Shown: positions 36,201 to 47,514 of the stretch, piece after piece | How positions within the stretch are numbered: position 1 is the stretch's first letter | How the letters are laid out: every line of letters begins with the position of its first letter | NCBI GenBank assembly: GCA_030063045.1 | Contig: JAQSEB010000087.1 | Coordinates: 372,001-436,000 of the forward strand | Direction of reading: 5' to 3' | Length of the DNA stretch: 64,000 bases | Origin: Pratylenchus scribneri | Taxonomy: Eukaryota > Nematoda > Chromadorea > Rhabditida > Pratylenchidae | The notes under the pieces: generated by a model | What the model saw: only the letters and a program-made list of their open reading frames with translations | Told to the model about the DNA's origin: nothing | Databases searched by the model: none | Position numbers and translations under genes: made by a program

Positions 36201-36313
36201 TTGGCGACGAGGCTAATATTGTCCAATTGCTCGAAGAGATGGGATATGTGGTTCGACGCCTTGGTGGAAAAGGAGATGTGAATGTGTCCGAGGAAAAAAT
36301 TTTGAACATGTAA
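33272..36313 (+). CDS. TIKI-like (TRABD2/TraB family) Wnt protease, 5' incomplete
   Basis: TIKI proteins are membrane metalloproteases that clip the Wnt N-terminus. Exons 33272-33448, 33556-33863, 34909-35233 and 36192-36313 agree in phase. Family matches: VPYWVQQLFINADVAVFE (after the family GTIHVPY), GVRPSFMSLLFLLLSLDR (human RPVWVMLMVNSLTER), LDAFMMRNASG..FVETQSE (VLDLYLAQQA..VEEQ), FIKRNRRWLKHMNAWM (IYKRNERMGKRVMALL) and FFFSFGAGHFIGDEANIVQL (FFAFGAGHFLGNNTVIDIL). The second GxxH active-site motif (GAGH) is present. The first (GTIH) should be in an upstream exon I could not find. There is an Asn/Asp/Glu-rich insert in exon 3. The intron after exon 3 has a GC donor (GCAG|GCAAGTTT) that splits a glycine codon of GAGH. 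No C-terminal membrane anchor is seen before the TAA at 36311; a GTAAATT donor overlapping the stop could extend it. Confidence 0.75.
33985..34800. repeat. Nested foldbacks in TIKI intron, with family E copy 1 at about 34120-34495
   Basis: The outer arms are TTCGATTTT-rich with ACCCTCCGAAA on both sides. Inside, the family E arms GACGATTCCCGGGAATC and AGGCTCATTCGACTCG pair with TCGAATGAGCCTACTCTCGA and GATTCCCGGGAATCGTC. The centre has CCCTAACCTAACCCTAACCC. The second family E copy is at 46681. Confidence 0.75.
35590..36082. mobile_element. Family H MITE, copy 2
   Basis: Ends AGTACTTTTCTGTTTTACAA and AAACCGAAAAGTACC, with internal arms as in copy 1. Flanks TTTGAATT and TTTGAATG match at seven of eight positions. 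In the TIKI intron with the GC donor. Confidence 0.8.
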
Positions 36314-37669
36314 ATTGACTTAATTTATTCTGGTTTTTTCATAATTTCATTTTTTTTTTTGTAAAATTTATGCATAATTGCAATCATTTGCCCATTTTTT
36401 CCATTTGTTTTGTATTTTTATCATTTCACGGCCATTGTCCTACTCAGCTTTTCTTGTTATACGGCTAAGCTTGTGTTTCTTTTGTCTTATTCGTTTACTT
36501 TCATTCATCTTTGTCTTATTCAATCTTTTTCGTCATCGAATAAGTTTGAACCTCCTTTGTCCTATTCATTAATCGTATATCTATTTTTTGTAATGTATTT
36601 CTTAATATACATCTTATGTAATTTGCTTAATAAATTTTTTTTAATATATTTTTTTGATAACTTTTAATGATTTAAGATGACAATCTAATAATGGTCTAAC
36701 GGTTTAATACCCTTTAATTTTGGGCCAAAACATGGCATTTTATTTATCATTCTAGATCTACAAAATGGTATAAGATTAATAGGGTTGAAACCGGTTTTTG
36801 ATTTATTAGAAGTCAAAAATTGTTTTTTTTGTATAGCTATATTTCGACTCTATATCAATAAAAATCCGTTCCCCACTAATCAGTATCAGGATAATGAAAT
36901 TAAGCGCTTAAATTCCGCCAAAATATTCTTCAATATCAGCTGATATGACATTTAAAAAATGGGTAATAAGTTTCTTTATTGTGAAGTAAAAACGGCAATT
37001 TAATTTAGAATTTTCACATATTGCTTTTAAAACTTCAATTCCTCTCTGATTGGAATTAGTCTTTATTTGCTGGAATGGACACTACCATTAGCCTTCAATA
37101 TGAAATGGGAAAGTGGAGTGGTGGATTTGTGAATGAATTTATCAGACCATAACAACCATCCCGTACTGCGACACTTGCGGACGAAACGGTCTGGAGCCGA
37201 ATGTGGTAAAGCTGGAGTGGCATTGCTTAATTATTAGGCATAAAATTAGCTACAAAATGACATCAAAAGCATTGGCCAATGTAGAATATTCACAGAGTTA
37301 TGGCCAAAAAACCGTTGATTAAACTAAAATTGCAGTTTTGATGTTTTTTGGCCATAACTCGGTGAATACTCAAAATTTGCCAAAGCTTTTGATGTCATTT
37401 TGTAACTAATTTTATGCCTAATAATATCCTATAAACAATTTCACTCTAGCTTTATCACCTTCAGCACGAGACTATTTCATCCGCAAGAGTCGGCCAACCC
37501 AACCATCCATCTAACCAGTCATTCAACCGGCTTAATTAATGTTAAATGAAAATATATAAGTTTTCAAAAAGTGGCAACATTCCTGTGATTTTATATTTAT
37601 TTAGTTATTCAACAATAAATTAACAATTACGTATCCATTCAACAATCAAGTTTGATCTTATCCTTATAT
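36314..37669. other. Intergenic, convergent genes, with two repeats
   Basis: 36370-36660 is pyrimidine-rich with TTTGTCTTATTC-like repeats. 36690-36860 is a family C fragment (TTTAGAAGTCAAAAA end as at 45670). The family B copy is listed separately. No gene seen. Confidence 0.45.
37161..37499. mobile_element. Mutator-like MITE, family B, copy 4
   Basis: 339 bp; left CCGTACTGCGACACTTGCGG, right CCGCAAGAGTCGGCCAACC. CAACCATC flanks both ends (37153-37160 and 37500-37507). Same internal arms as the copy at 13669. Confidence 0.85.
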
Positions 37670-39006
37670 TCATTCTTCATCAATTTTTCCTTCAACAATT
37701 GGTGCTTCCTCAACAATTGATGTTTCTTCTTTAATCAGTGCTTCTTCCTCTTCAATTGGTTCTTCCTCTTCATTTGGTGTTTCCAACAATGCCGTATTGG
37801 CGAGTTCGATCAATCGCTTCATCAATACGGAGTTATTGCCGTTCCAAATGATGAAGATCTTAAAAATTAATTTTTTAATTTGAATTAATTAATTTCCATT
37901 ATACCTTTTTCTCTCCTTCTTTTTCTTCCTCACTAATTTGAAGAAATGGCGAACAACGCTCTTTGATGAATGTTAGCAGTTCATCCGATGTTGTGTAAAT
38001 TTTACGGCATTTATGATCGCCATAAAATGTGAGCATATATTCGAACAGATCCTCAATCTGTTAAATTTTTTTCAATTAATTTTATCCAATTAAAATTGAA
38101 TTAAAACCTCAAGTTTGGAATGGAACATCATCACATTGCAAATCAAAGCAGTCCAAACTCGTCGGTCGCGTGGATAAACAATTGGCTTCTATAATGATGG
38201 AAATAGGATTTATTTATTAATATCAGGGAGCGGATTTATAAAGTGTCAATTATATGCGCATATATATGCGCCAAAAAAGGCTAAAATATGCACCAAAAAT
38301 GTCAAAAAAGGCTAAAATATGCACCAAAAATGTCAAAAAAGGCTAAAATATGCACCAAAAATGTCAAAAATGCTAAAATATGCACATATATGCACAGGAA
38401 AAAATCAATTTTTTGAAAAAAATTTAAAAAATGATCAAAAATTTATTTAATTTAAGAATTAATCGCCCCACTTACTTATAGAATTTGCAAATAATATAAA
38501 TTTCAAAAAATTTAATTATTTAAAAAAATTGATTCATACCTTATTAGTAAACTCTTCATTTTTATTTGTATTTTTTTCTCTTATTTTTTTCAAATTTTCT
38601 AGTTAAAATGAAGAAATTTTTTTCCGAAAATTTTATTCGCGCAAAATAAACATTTTTTTTAAAGAAATTTTCAAATTTTAACGAAAAATTGGCAAAAATT
38701 CTCACAAATTTGGAAAATATGCAAAAATATGCTAAAATATGCCAACATATGCAAATATGCTGGAAATGTCGAAAATATGCATTTTGAAACCGGTTTAAAA
38801 ACTCTTATTTAAACGTGAAAATGCTATTTTCGCACTCCTCAATCCATAGCATACGCTTAAACAAAATATGCATTTGCATATAAATCAGCTCCATGTTAAT
38901 GATTAAGAAACTTTTATACTTGGTTCTTTGCTTCATGGATTAAATCCAAACGCCGCATAGATCCAGCAATGGACAATTTGGAAGGCATTCTCTTTAATGG
39001 AGGCAT
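37670..39006 (-). CDS. Unrecognised 169-residue protein with acidic tail
   Basis: Four exons, 38920-39006, 38108-38188, 37905-38057 and 37670-37858, each a whole number of codons, so all introns are phase 0. It starts MPPLKRMPSKLSIAGSMRRL. The middle reads KPIVYPRDRRVWTALICNVM, IEDLFEYMLTFYGDHKCRKI and IIWNGNNSVLMKRLIELANT. The C-terminal third is a Glu-rich near-repeat (ETPNEEEEPIEEEEALI and further). It looks soluble and intracellular; no signal peptide or membrane segment. I do not recognise the family. Intron 1 holds an hAT-like MITE (38224-38895). It converges on the TIKI gene. Confidence 0.65.
38224..38895. mobile_element. hAT-like MITE with degenerate right end
   Basis: Left CAGGGAGCGGATTTATA, right TATAAATCAGCTCCATG. 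The ends resemble those of the element at 17896. The interior has three copies of a CAAAAAAGGCTAAAATATGC unit. Flanks ATTAATAT and TTAATGAT are imperfect. Confidence 0.65.
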
Positions 39007-39100
39007 TATTTTTTTTAATATTGAAGTTGATTTATTAAAGAAGAAGAAGTATGAGTTATTTCTGTCTAAAAGTATTAATAGAAATTATTTTTAGTAGAAT

Positions 39101-39520
39101 CAGGGTTGCCATAATACCGGGGAAACCCGGCATTTCCCGGGTTTTTGATGTCCCGGCCGGGGTTTTGCCGGGGTTTTGAAAGTGCCGGGTTTTTTGCCGG
39201 GTTTTTCATATTTTGCCGGGTTTTGCCGTGTTTTTAAATTTTTAGCTAAATTTTTCGCTGCGCGGCCATTTTTTGGTCTAATTTTTCGCTGCGCAGCCAT
39301 TTTTGGGTCTAATTTTTCGCTGCTCGGCCATTTTTTGGTCTAATTTTTCGCTGCGCGGCCATTTTTGGTTTTAATTTTTCGGTGCGCGGCCATTTTTAGC
39401 TAATTTTTCTTCCAATCAGGGCCCATTTTTAGCTACTTTTTCTCCCTATCAGGGCCATTTTTAGCTAATTTTTTCCTTCCTTCGCGGCTTTTTCTGGCTA
39501 AACTTTTTGACGGCAGACAG
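39101..39520. mobile_element. hAT-like element remnant, one clear end
   Basis: Begins CAGGGTTGCCATAATACCGG, followed by CCGGG/TTTTGCCGGG repeats, then five to six copies of a unit with TTTTTCGCTGCGCGGCCATT. The same GCGCAGCGAAAAATT unit, inverted, occurs in the hAT remnant at 50373-51026. The right end was not found. Confidence 0.6.
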
Positions 39521-40647
39521 ATTTTTAAAGCTTATGGTATCTTTATTTCGTAACGCACATGCTCAAAAAGTCAATTAAAAATGTGCTCAAAAAGTCAATT
39601 AAAAATATAAATCTGAAGTAGAAAATTTTTACAAGCTTTTAAATTGCATTTTCAGCTTCTTTAAAATAAAATAAAATATTGATGCTTTAAATTGATCAAA
39701 TTATTCAAATGTTTTGCAGAAATAATCTTGATATTAAATTATTGCTGTGATGGCATGGCCATATACTATTTTTCAACGAGTATTTATTAATTTATTTTCC
39801 GTCATTTTTATCAGGATATGTCCTCGTCTCAACACCGGAGGAGTCAATCATCAGAATCGATACAAATATGTCGGAGAATTAAGAATTTGAAGAAGTTTCG
39901 ACAAAAATTGCATTTTTATTTACAATTCATTTTCATTCAATTGTTCTTTTGTCGATCCATAATTCACTATTTAATCCATCTTGCCTGCAATAAAAATTAA
40001 TTATTCATTTTTTTAATAATTGAAAATTTCGAGAATTAGGAGATTCCATAAAAGTAAAATTATAAAATACCTATTTGAAAATGAAATATTAAAACAATAT
40101 TAAATTAATTATTTATTTTTAGTCATTCATTGCATTAATCTGAGATGCTTTTAGACATAGATAAAAAAAATGAAATTTATCAAATTTGAAAAGCTATATG
40201 CTTTTCAAAATCTAAAAAATTCCTGTAAAAGTCTATTATAATTTTTTGCAAACTTTAAAATGCTTATAAAATAAGTGGTTTCTATTCAAAATTCGGGTAC
40301 ATTATGTTTAATGAAATAATTTGCATTTTTTTAATATTAGAGTTTTGGACTTCGTAAGACTATGTTTTACGCTTTCCAAATTTGCTAATTTTTCTTTTAT
40401 TGCTATAGCCAAAACATGGCCTTGATTTATGCAAAGAAGAATAGAAATAAATAATTTAATATTATTTTTATTTTAATATTTCATTTTCAAAGAGGTAAGT
40501 TAAATTTTAGGACGATATTTTATATTTTACTTTTGTGGAATCGACATAGCACCCAAAAATCTAACAAATTTATACCTAAAAAATTAATTATGATTTTTTA
40601 ATTTTTTTTTTCCAAATATTTGTTACATTATTTTTAAGGAAAAATAT
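39521..40647. other. Intergenic, no gene seen
   Basis: AT-rich. A 60-codon frame at 39818 (start MSSSQHRRSQ) lacks support beyond being open. Nothing else is recognisable. Confidence 0.45.
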
Positions 40648-43600
40648 TTACTTTAAATAATTATTATAATTTTTTTTACGAAAAATGCCCCACCAAATAT
40701 ATTCCTTCCATTTTATTTCCAACATTTCTTCATTTTGCAAATTTTGTACGATGACCCGATTATTGACATCGAATTGGAATGGAATATCTTCAAATATTTC
40801 ATATATAAATTGGGATGAAATATAAATGCGCATCTGTCGATTTTGAGTAGTCACACATCCCTTTTGAATGATCTGTAAAAAAGGAGTAACAATCATTTTT
40901 TTATTATTTATTTGCTTTTTGGATTAAAACTTTTTAGATGTTGAATATTTTTGGTATTCCTTTTTATTAATTTACTAAATTCTTAGTGTGGTCAAATTCA
41001 ATATTCTTAATTTTAATAGCCAGTTAACCTATATATTAATTGGTAAAAATTTTTAAATTAAATTTCTGATTGCATCAGCCATCAGATATTTCTCTTATTC
41101 TTTTAAGTTAATATATTTATATATTTGAACAAAAATCATAGAGCTAAATGCAATAAAGAATATAATTCTTATTCTTATTTCAAATTGGTATTTGGTATAT
41201 CGGCTAAATACTCAAAATTAATTATATGAGAAAGAAATTTTTCATTAGATTTTTTCATTTGATAATTTGTTTTTAAAGGAATATTTTTACCTTATCATGC
41301 ATCATTTTTAGTAATTTTCCAACCAGCGGCGAAAGCATATGGCCCTCATCAGCAAAATGCAAATATTTTTTATCTAAATTTGGAATTAAAAAAAATTTTT
41401 TTCGATAGATTTTTCAATTTTTTATCATTAAATTATCATTGATTTTTTCTTCTTCATAGACTTATTTTTTAATGGGATTTGTGATAATATTTATCTAATT
41501 GTTGAATCAATTAAAATCAAATTATTGATATTCAAGTATTATAAATAATAATTTTATTTTTGTCCAAATTTTTCAAAATTTTTTCACATTTATTAACCAA
41601 CGTTTTTGAGCACATCTACAGTCATGAAGCCATCGGAACATCGCATTGGAAATTTGTTCGCATTCCACATTTGTGTATTTTTGTATGCCAATCGCTAGAT
41701 TGAACTTTTCTATAATGTGCAAGCATTCGGATTTGTATTGTTTTGAATCGATTTCTCGGCTGTAAAATTATTCATCATTTAAATTTAAATAAGATATTTA
41801 TTTTTTAAGAAAAATTTAAAAATATATTTGTGGAAAATTAAATAAAATTAATTTATATGAAAATTTATAAAATAATAATTTTACCTAAAAATTTAATAAA
41901 TTAATTTTTTAATCTTTAATGATATTTATTCTATCGAAAAATTCAAAATTCATCATTTCTTCGAAAAATTAAATAAAATAATTTTAAAGGAAAATTATAA
42001 AAATATTTGTTGATTAATTTTATTTTTAGGAACATTCTTCCTATGTTTCATTAATTTTTATTTTAAAGTTAATCAATAGTCAATTCTCAATTATTAGTAA
42101 ATAATTATTAAATTTTTGTGCATTTTTGTTCCTAATCTTGGTTAAACAAATTTACTTCTTTAATTTTCTTGCAATGATGGCCAATTCTTTGTTTTTTCGT
42201 TCCACCAATCCTTGATTTGCCCGATCATATAATGTTCGTATTCGAATATCGCAGATGGGAATCGCGGCAAACATTTGAATCCAAGTAGATGCACTTAATG
42301 GATACTAAACAATATTTTTAGATCCCAAGATAGGAAAAAAAATTTTTTTACATTTTTTTTAAAAATTAGTAATTTTTGGTTTTTTGCATTTTCTAATGAA
42401 TTATTATCAGAGCTGTACTTTTCATAAATCTTGACTCCGACTCCGGACTCCGACCTTTCAAAAATTTAGCTCCGACTCCGACTCCGGGTTTTCCAATTTT
42501 TGACCCCGACTCCAACTCCGGAGTCGTTCTAAAACTCGACTCCGACTCCGGAGTTTGACTCCACAGAAAATTTTTTTTAAGTAATTTCGATTTAGCTCCA
42601 AGGCATTTTTGTATAAAATTAACATTTATTTCCGAAAATGATATAATTTCGGCATGAAAATTTCAATTTTAGTCAAAATAAACCAAAAAAATTAAATTTT
42701 AAAAAAATTGAAATGGGAAATTTTTTAAAAATTAGGTAAAAAATACAATTTTTTTAAATAAAAATCCGGAGTCGACCGGAGTCCGGAGTCGCTCCAAATT
42801 TTTGACTCCGACTCCTAACTCCGACCTTTGAAAATTTTGATTCCAGCTCCGACTCCGGACTCCGACCTTTTCAATTTTCGACTCCGACTCCGACTCCAGC
42901 TCCGGAGCGGAGTCGGAGTTGGAGTCGGAGTCGGAGCCGGAGTCGGACCCAGCTCTGATTATTATTATTCAAAAAATTTTCAAAAATTAAATCATTTAGG
43001 TCAAAAATGTTAGATAATTGTTCAAATTCTTTTTCTCATCAAATCTGATGCATAAAAAGGCCAAAACTATAAATACTGGCTCAATTAAGGAAGAAACAAT
43101 TCAGAAAATGCAATGCGCATTTGAAAAAAATACCAGTAAAAATTTTAACAAAAATATTTAACAAGCACATAATTATCGTTAAGGAAATATTTTTGTCTTT
43201 TTTATTTAGGTATATTTTATCTTGATATAATTTTCTAATGATAAGTAATCACTAATTTATTAATTAAACTAGGGTTGGCCCCCGGCGCCCGGGGGACGAT
43301 TTTCGGGGACGGGGAATTGCAGGGAGGCAAGCTTCGGGGACGGGGATTTTCCAAACTTCGGGGACGGGGACGGGGGACGGGGGCAAAAAATCCCGGGGAC
43401 GGGGGCGGGAACCCCGAAATTTCGGGGATTTTGCAACTTTTTTTTTTCATCTTTCAAAAAATTTTTTTATAATGAATTGTGAAATGAAAAAAGAAGATGA
43501 TTTAACATATAAATATCATTTTATATGCAAGAAAATAAAAAAAAAAGATGATTTAGTTTAGTTTTTCAAAAAAAAATTCCTTAAAATTCCCCCGAAATCC

Positions 43601-45349
43601 CCGAACTCACGGGGAGGGGAGCGGGGAATGGCTCCCAAATTTTCGGGGACGGGGACGGGGAACGGGGGCAAAAATCCCGGGGGCGGGGACGGGGAGGGGA
43701 CGGGGGCCAACCCTAAATTAAACTACACAAATCAAATGACAATTATGAGTCTATTTTCAAGTTTCAAGTCCATAATTTTATTATCGCTATTTTTGTTAAA
43801 CGTCCAATTTGAACTCTTTATTGGGCATAGTCCATTATTAATTTTATTAGTTAGTTGTTCACAATAGAATATTAAAATACTGAACAATAAACCTTAATAC
43901 TTGGCGAAATCTCTGTATATGTATTGCATGTAAAAACATATTTGATCGATTCCAAAAATTGTAAAACACGCGAATCGTGCAAATCCCAAATTTGAAACAT
44001 TAAGGCGCGCACAAATTTTGGTGGTAATTCATTAATATTTTCTGACAAATGCACAATGTTGTCTGACTTTAAATTAAATAAAAGCAAATATTTTTTATTA
44101 TTTAGCATTCGATTTATGAATATTACATATGTTGCAGGTAAAGTTGAAATGAAATTCAGATAAAGTTGAAATTTACACATTATCTCTCTGAAGAAGCAAA
44201 GTACAAACTACAAACCTAGCCCTAGCCCCTAATCCTAATCACATGCTCCGAACCCCCATATTTAATTTTTTCGATATTTCACTTTTCTCTGCTTCTCTGA
44301 CGAAAATAGTATGTAAATTTCAACTTTACCCGAATTTTGTAGAAAATTTTAAATTGAATTTTCAATTTTGCACACCAACTTTAATTTTCTCTCATCGAAA
44401 TGTAATTAATTATAAGTATATTGGGTTTATTTTAAAATCAAAATCTATTGAAATGCCATGTTATGTAGGCTCAATGATAATCGATGATTGACTTATTTGT
44501 AAAGCTGTAATAGGCGAAAAAAAAATTGAAAATGGCGAAAAGCTTATAACGTTTTAATGGTTTGTCCTAGCCCCCAAACCTTATACCTCTTCGACAGATC
44601 TCATCGAGAAGCGTCGATTGGTATATATTTTCTCATGGTTTGATCAAAAATTAATAATATTAAACTGTTTGAACCGTTTGCAAGTTTTTGGTTCAAAACT
44701 CTTTAAAAATGGTTAAATCTAAGCTAAATCATTATTAAAAGATGTCTTTGGAAATGATCTAACGAATGGGTATATGGTTTAGTGGCATAGTATAAACTTC
44801 TGTACAGTTATAAACCCTTATAATCTTTTCGCCATTTTCAATTGTTTTTTTCGCCTTTTTTAATATTTCCCATTAACAATATTCTTTTCAAAAACTTCGG
44901 CATTTTCAATGCGGATTTTAATTGACAAAAACCCAAATATCATATTACGAAAATTAAAATTTTCAACAAATAAAATTCTCAATTATATTATGTTTTAAAA
45001 CCTTGATTATAAAGTCGGCCATATCGAATTCCCGTCCCAGAGTACTGTGGACAACAGTGAAATATCCTTCTCCAAATTCTATTTCCTTTACTTCTCTCCT
45101 TCCGCCATTCCGGACGACCTTTTTTATTTTCACTGTTTTTGGTGTCCGGACAACCAGGGTTTTGCTGATTTCGTACACAGGCCGCAAATAATCACTTTGC
45201 ACGACTACGTGGAAAGCCCAACAAGTCAATTCAATGGTACATAATTTTGGACGAGAGAAGTGGGCAAAAATTTGAAGTAAAATGTCCGGGCAGAGCAGAA
45301 ATGTTGCAAGTTTATTTTTGATTCGTCGAATTTTTTGGGCATTATCCAT
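40648..45349 (-). CDS. F-box protein
   Basis: Six exons, 45002-45349, 43893-44066, 42156-42304, 41602-41759, 41291-41373 and 40648-40872, join in phase to 378 residues. F-box proteins recruit substrates to SCF ubiquitin ligases. The F-box is near residues 16-60: FLLCPDILLQIFAHFSRPKL followed by CTIELTCWAFHVVVQSDYLR. The rest has no LRR or WD pattern I can see. Segments include IVHLSENINELPPKFVRALM, STWIQMFAAIPICDIRIRTL and FEDIPFQFDVNNRVIVQNL, the last resembling the I.F....N....L.IEN-type C-terminus of expanded nematode F-box families. Intron 2 is 1.6 kb and holds two hAT-like MITEs; intron 1 holds a family C copy and another foldback. The transcript is about 4.7 kb, largely intron. Confidence 0.7.
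42408..42957. mobile_element. hAT-like MITE, family D, copy 2
   Basis: Ends CAGAGCTGTACTTTTCATAA and GACCCAGCTCTG; 8-bp flanks ATTATTAT on both sides. The interior arms are arrays of GACTCCG/CGGAGTC hexamer-like words flanking an AT-rich core. Confidence 0.85.
43270..43715. mobile_element. hAT-like MITE with GC-rich arrays
   Basis: Ends TAGGGTTGGCCCCCG and GGGGGCCAACCCTA; exact 8-bp flanks AATTAAAC (43262-43269 and 43716-43723). The arms contain GGGGACGGGGAC arrays. The Gly/Arg/Pro-rich open frames here are products of the array. Confidence 0.9.
44130..44340. repeat. Small foldback in F-box intron 1
   Basis: TAAAGTTGAAATTTACA and TGTAAATTTCAACTTTA pair around a loop with CCTAGCCCTAGCCCC and TAATCCTAATC, the telomere-like type seen in families A, E and H. 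Confidence 0.65.
44515..44885. repeat. Family C MITE in F-box intron 1
   Basis: Contains GCTTATAACGTTTTAATGGT, CGACAGATCTCATCGAGAAG and the inverse right arm ending in CTTTTCGCCATTTTCAAT. One of the better preserved copies. Confidence 0.7.
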
Positions 45350-45399
45350 GTTTTGAATTACTATTTTTTATTAACAAAAAAAAAACTCTTTTTACAAAT

Positions 45400-45690
45400 A
45401 AAACAGGTCTTTGACTTTAACAAATCAGAAACCGATTACAAACCTTTTATAACATTTTGTAGATTTCATCAAGATGCATCGATTGGTATATAAAGTGTAG
45501 AGTTTTGGCCAAAAAATAAAGATTTAAACCGTTTGAAAACCATTTATCCATTTTTTGATTTTAAAATTTTTAATTTTAGAGCAAAACCTGACATCTTATA
45601 TACCATTCGATGCATTCCAAGAGCTACAAAACGGTATAGGGTTTGTAGGGTCTAAAACCGATTTCTGATTTTTTAGAAGTCAAAAACATT
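45400..45690. repeat. Family C MITE, intergenic copy
   Basis: Left CAGAAACCGATTACAAACC and GATTTCATCAAGATGCATCG; right CGATGCATTCCAAGAGCTAC and CTAAAACCGATTTCTGA. Lies between the start of the F-box gene and the end of the homeobox gene. Confidence 0.65.
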
Positions 45691-45970
45691 TTTTGTCGGC
45701 GGTAAAAGGAGTAATTTTGTCGGTAAAAAATAGTGACCAACTTTTAATGGAATCTTTTTTATTGAAATGGTTGTTATTTGAATATTCTTGGAAAATATGC
45801 TCAAAAATGCCGTAAACTGGCTTGGAAATGATACCTTTTTTGGATATTTTCAAAAATAAATTTATTCTTTTAAACTTTTCAATAATAAATGGGTATTTCA
45901 GCATAACAAATTGACATTGAAAAATTGTTTATTATTATCATAATGGTTCATCATTGGTTTCCTCATGCAA

Positions 45971-47435
45971 TTAATCCGGTCCCCATATGATTATTCCGAA
46001 TAACACGGCACCGTAACAGACCCCGACGACGGTAGCAAAAAATTGACCGGTGGCGACCGCAGCGTCATTGGCACAATTAGCGGCCATTTGTACTGCATTA
46101 GTGGCATTTTCCAAAGTTAAGGCGGAAAAGTCAATGGCAGGATAACCGTAATAAGGAACATTTTGTTGCTGGTTACTTCCCTCTTGTTTCCCATGTTTTA
46201 CTCGTCGATTTTGGAACCACATTTGGACACATGCTTCGGTCATATTGATCCGTGCGGCTAATTCTTGCCTAAAACATTTTAGGATGTTATTTAATTTGTC
46301 GAAAAAATCATTGAATGTCGAATAGAGTATTGAAAATGTCGAAAAGATTATAACTGTTTATAAATTTGTCCTAGTCCCCCAAAACCTATACCCATTCGAT
46401 AGATCTTGTCAAGACGCTTTGATTGGTATATATTTTATCTTGGTTTGATTAAAAATTTAGCGTTTTAAATCCTTAAACAATCATATGGGTTTTGGTTCAA
46501 AACCAATCAAACATAACAACTTATATACTTATATACCATACCAATCGATGGGGTCGTAGAGATCTATGGAATGGAAATATGGTTTGTGGGTCTAGTACAA
46601 TACAAACCACTAAACCGTTAAATATTTTCGACATTTTCAATAATTTATTCGCCTTTTAAATATTTCCTAAACATTCTATATCTGTCACATATTGGAAATT
46701 AGCTAATTCCGAAATTAACTAGGCAATTGGGTTAGCAAATTTTGGAAATCACGGGTACTAAGCATCGTACAGATTGACTCGAGAGTAGGCTCATTCGATT
46801 CGGCATGGTCGATTTACTATATGTAATTTCAATTACAAGCCGATTAGGGTATTAGGGTTGGGTTAGGGCTGGCATGGGTTCTAGGGTTAGGGCTAGGGGT
46901 TTATGGGAAAGGTCTTAAATTAAAATTTCATACACTAAATCGACCATGCCGCGTCGAATGAGCCTACTCTCGAGTCAGTCTGTACGATGCTTAGAAGCCG
47001 AGATTTCCAAAATTTGCTAACCCAAATGCCTAGCTAATTCCGGAATTAGCTAATTTCCAATATTAGCTGTAACATATCCATATTTTTATGTCTATTTTAA
47101 TTATCAAATTAACCTCTGGGAGTAATCAGGATATTCAGTGTGCATGAAAACCTTAAAAAAAATCTATCAATCCAATTCAATAATTTGTGTATTGACCTTT
47201 TCCAATTCCTCCAATTGTTTGGTCAAATTTGTTGTCGTATAACGACGGTTGCCATTTTGTCCGGAATTCTGATTAGGCAAATCTATTTTCTCCTCCAAAA
47301 CCTTTTGAAGAGTTAAAAATTAATTAAAACCTTCAAATTGTTGACTTCCTTTTCGAGATTTTCTTCATCAATATTGTCGAAAGCAAAATCGTACAAATCA
47401 ACGGCATCCACATTTATGCCATATTGATTAGCCAT
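45971..47435 (-). CDS. Paired-like homeodomain protein with hydrophobic C-terminus
   Basis: Four exons, 47331-47435, 47197-47301, 47114-47151 and 45971-46268, join in phase to 181 residues. Nuclear DNA-binding regulator by family. The homeodomain, about residues 53-112, reads RRYTTTNLTKQLEELEKVF, MHTEYPDYSQRQELAARI, NMTEACVQMWFQNRRVKHGK. The helix-3 signature WFQNRR is intact with Gln50, typical of paired-like proteins. Departures from consensus: Cys for the usual Arg44, and VKHGK where AKWRK is usual. The N-terminus is acidic. The tail after about 115 is Gln/Asn/Ala-rich and the last 23 residues (QFFATVVGVCYGAVLFGIII, then WGPD) are as hydrophobic as a membrane span. Intron 3 contains a family C and a family E element. 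Confidence 0.82.
46305..46655. repeat. Family C MITE in homeobox intron 3
   Basis: GATAGATCTTGTCAAGACGC on the left, GTCGTAGAGATCTATGGAAT on the right. Ends run into GTCGAAAA / TTTTCGAC words. Confidence 0.7.
46681..47064. repeat. Family E foldback, copy 2
   Basis: Arms TTGGAAATTAGCTAATTCCG and CGGAATTAGCTAATTTCCAA, with GAGTAGGCTCATTCGA / TCGAATGAGCCTACTC inside as in the copy near 34120. The loop holds GGGTATTAGGGTTGGGTTAG. Confidence 0.85.
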
Positions 47436-47514
47436 TGAAAAATATTGTGAAAATTTTTTGAAATTTTTATAAATAAAATTAACTTTTCTTCTCTTAATTA
47501 AACATTTTTATATC

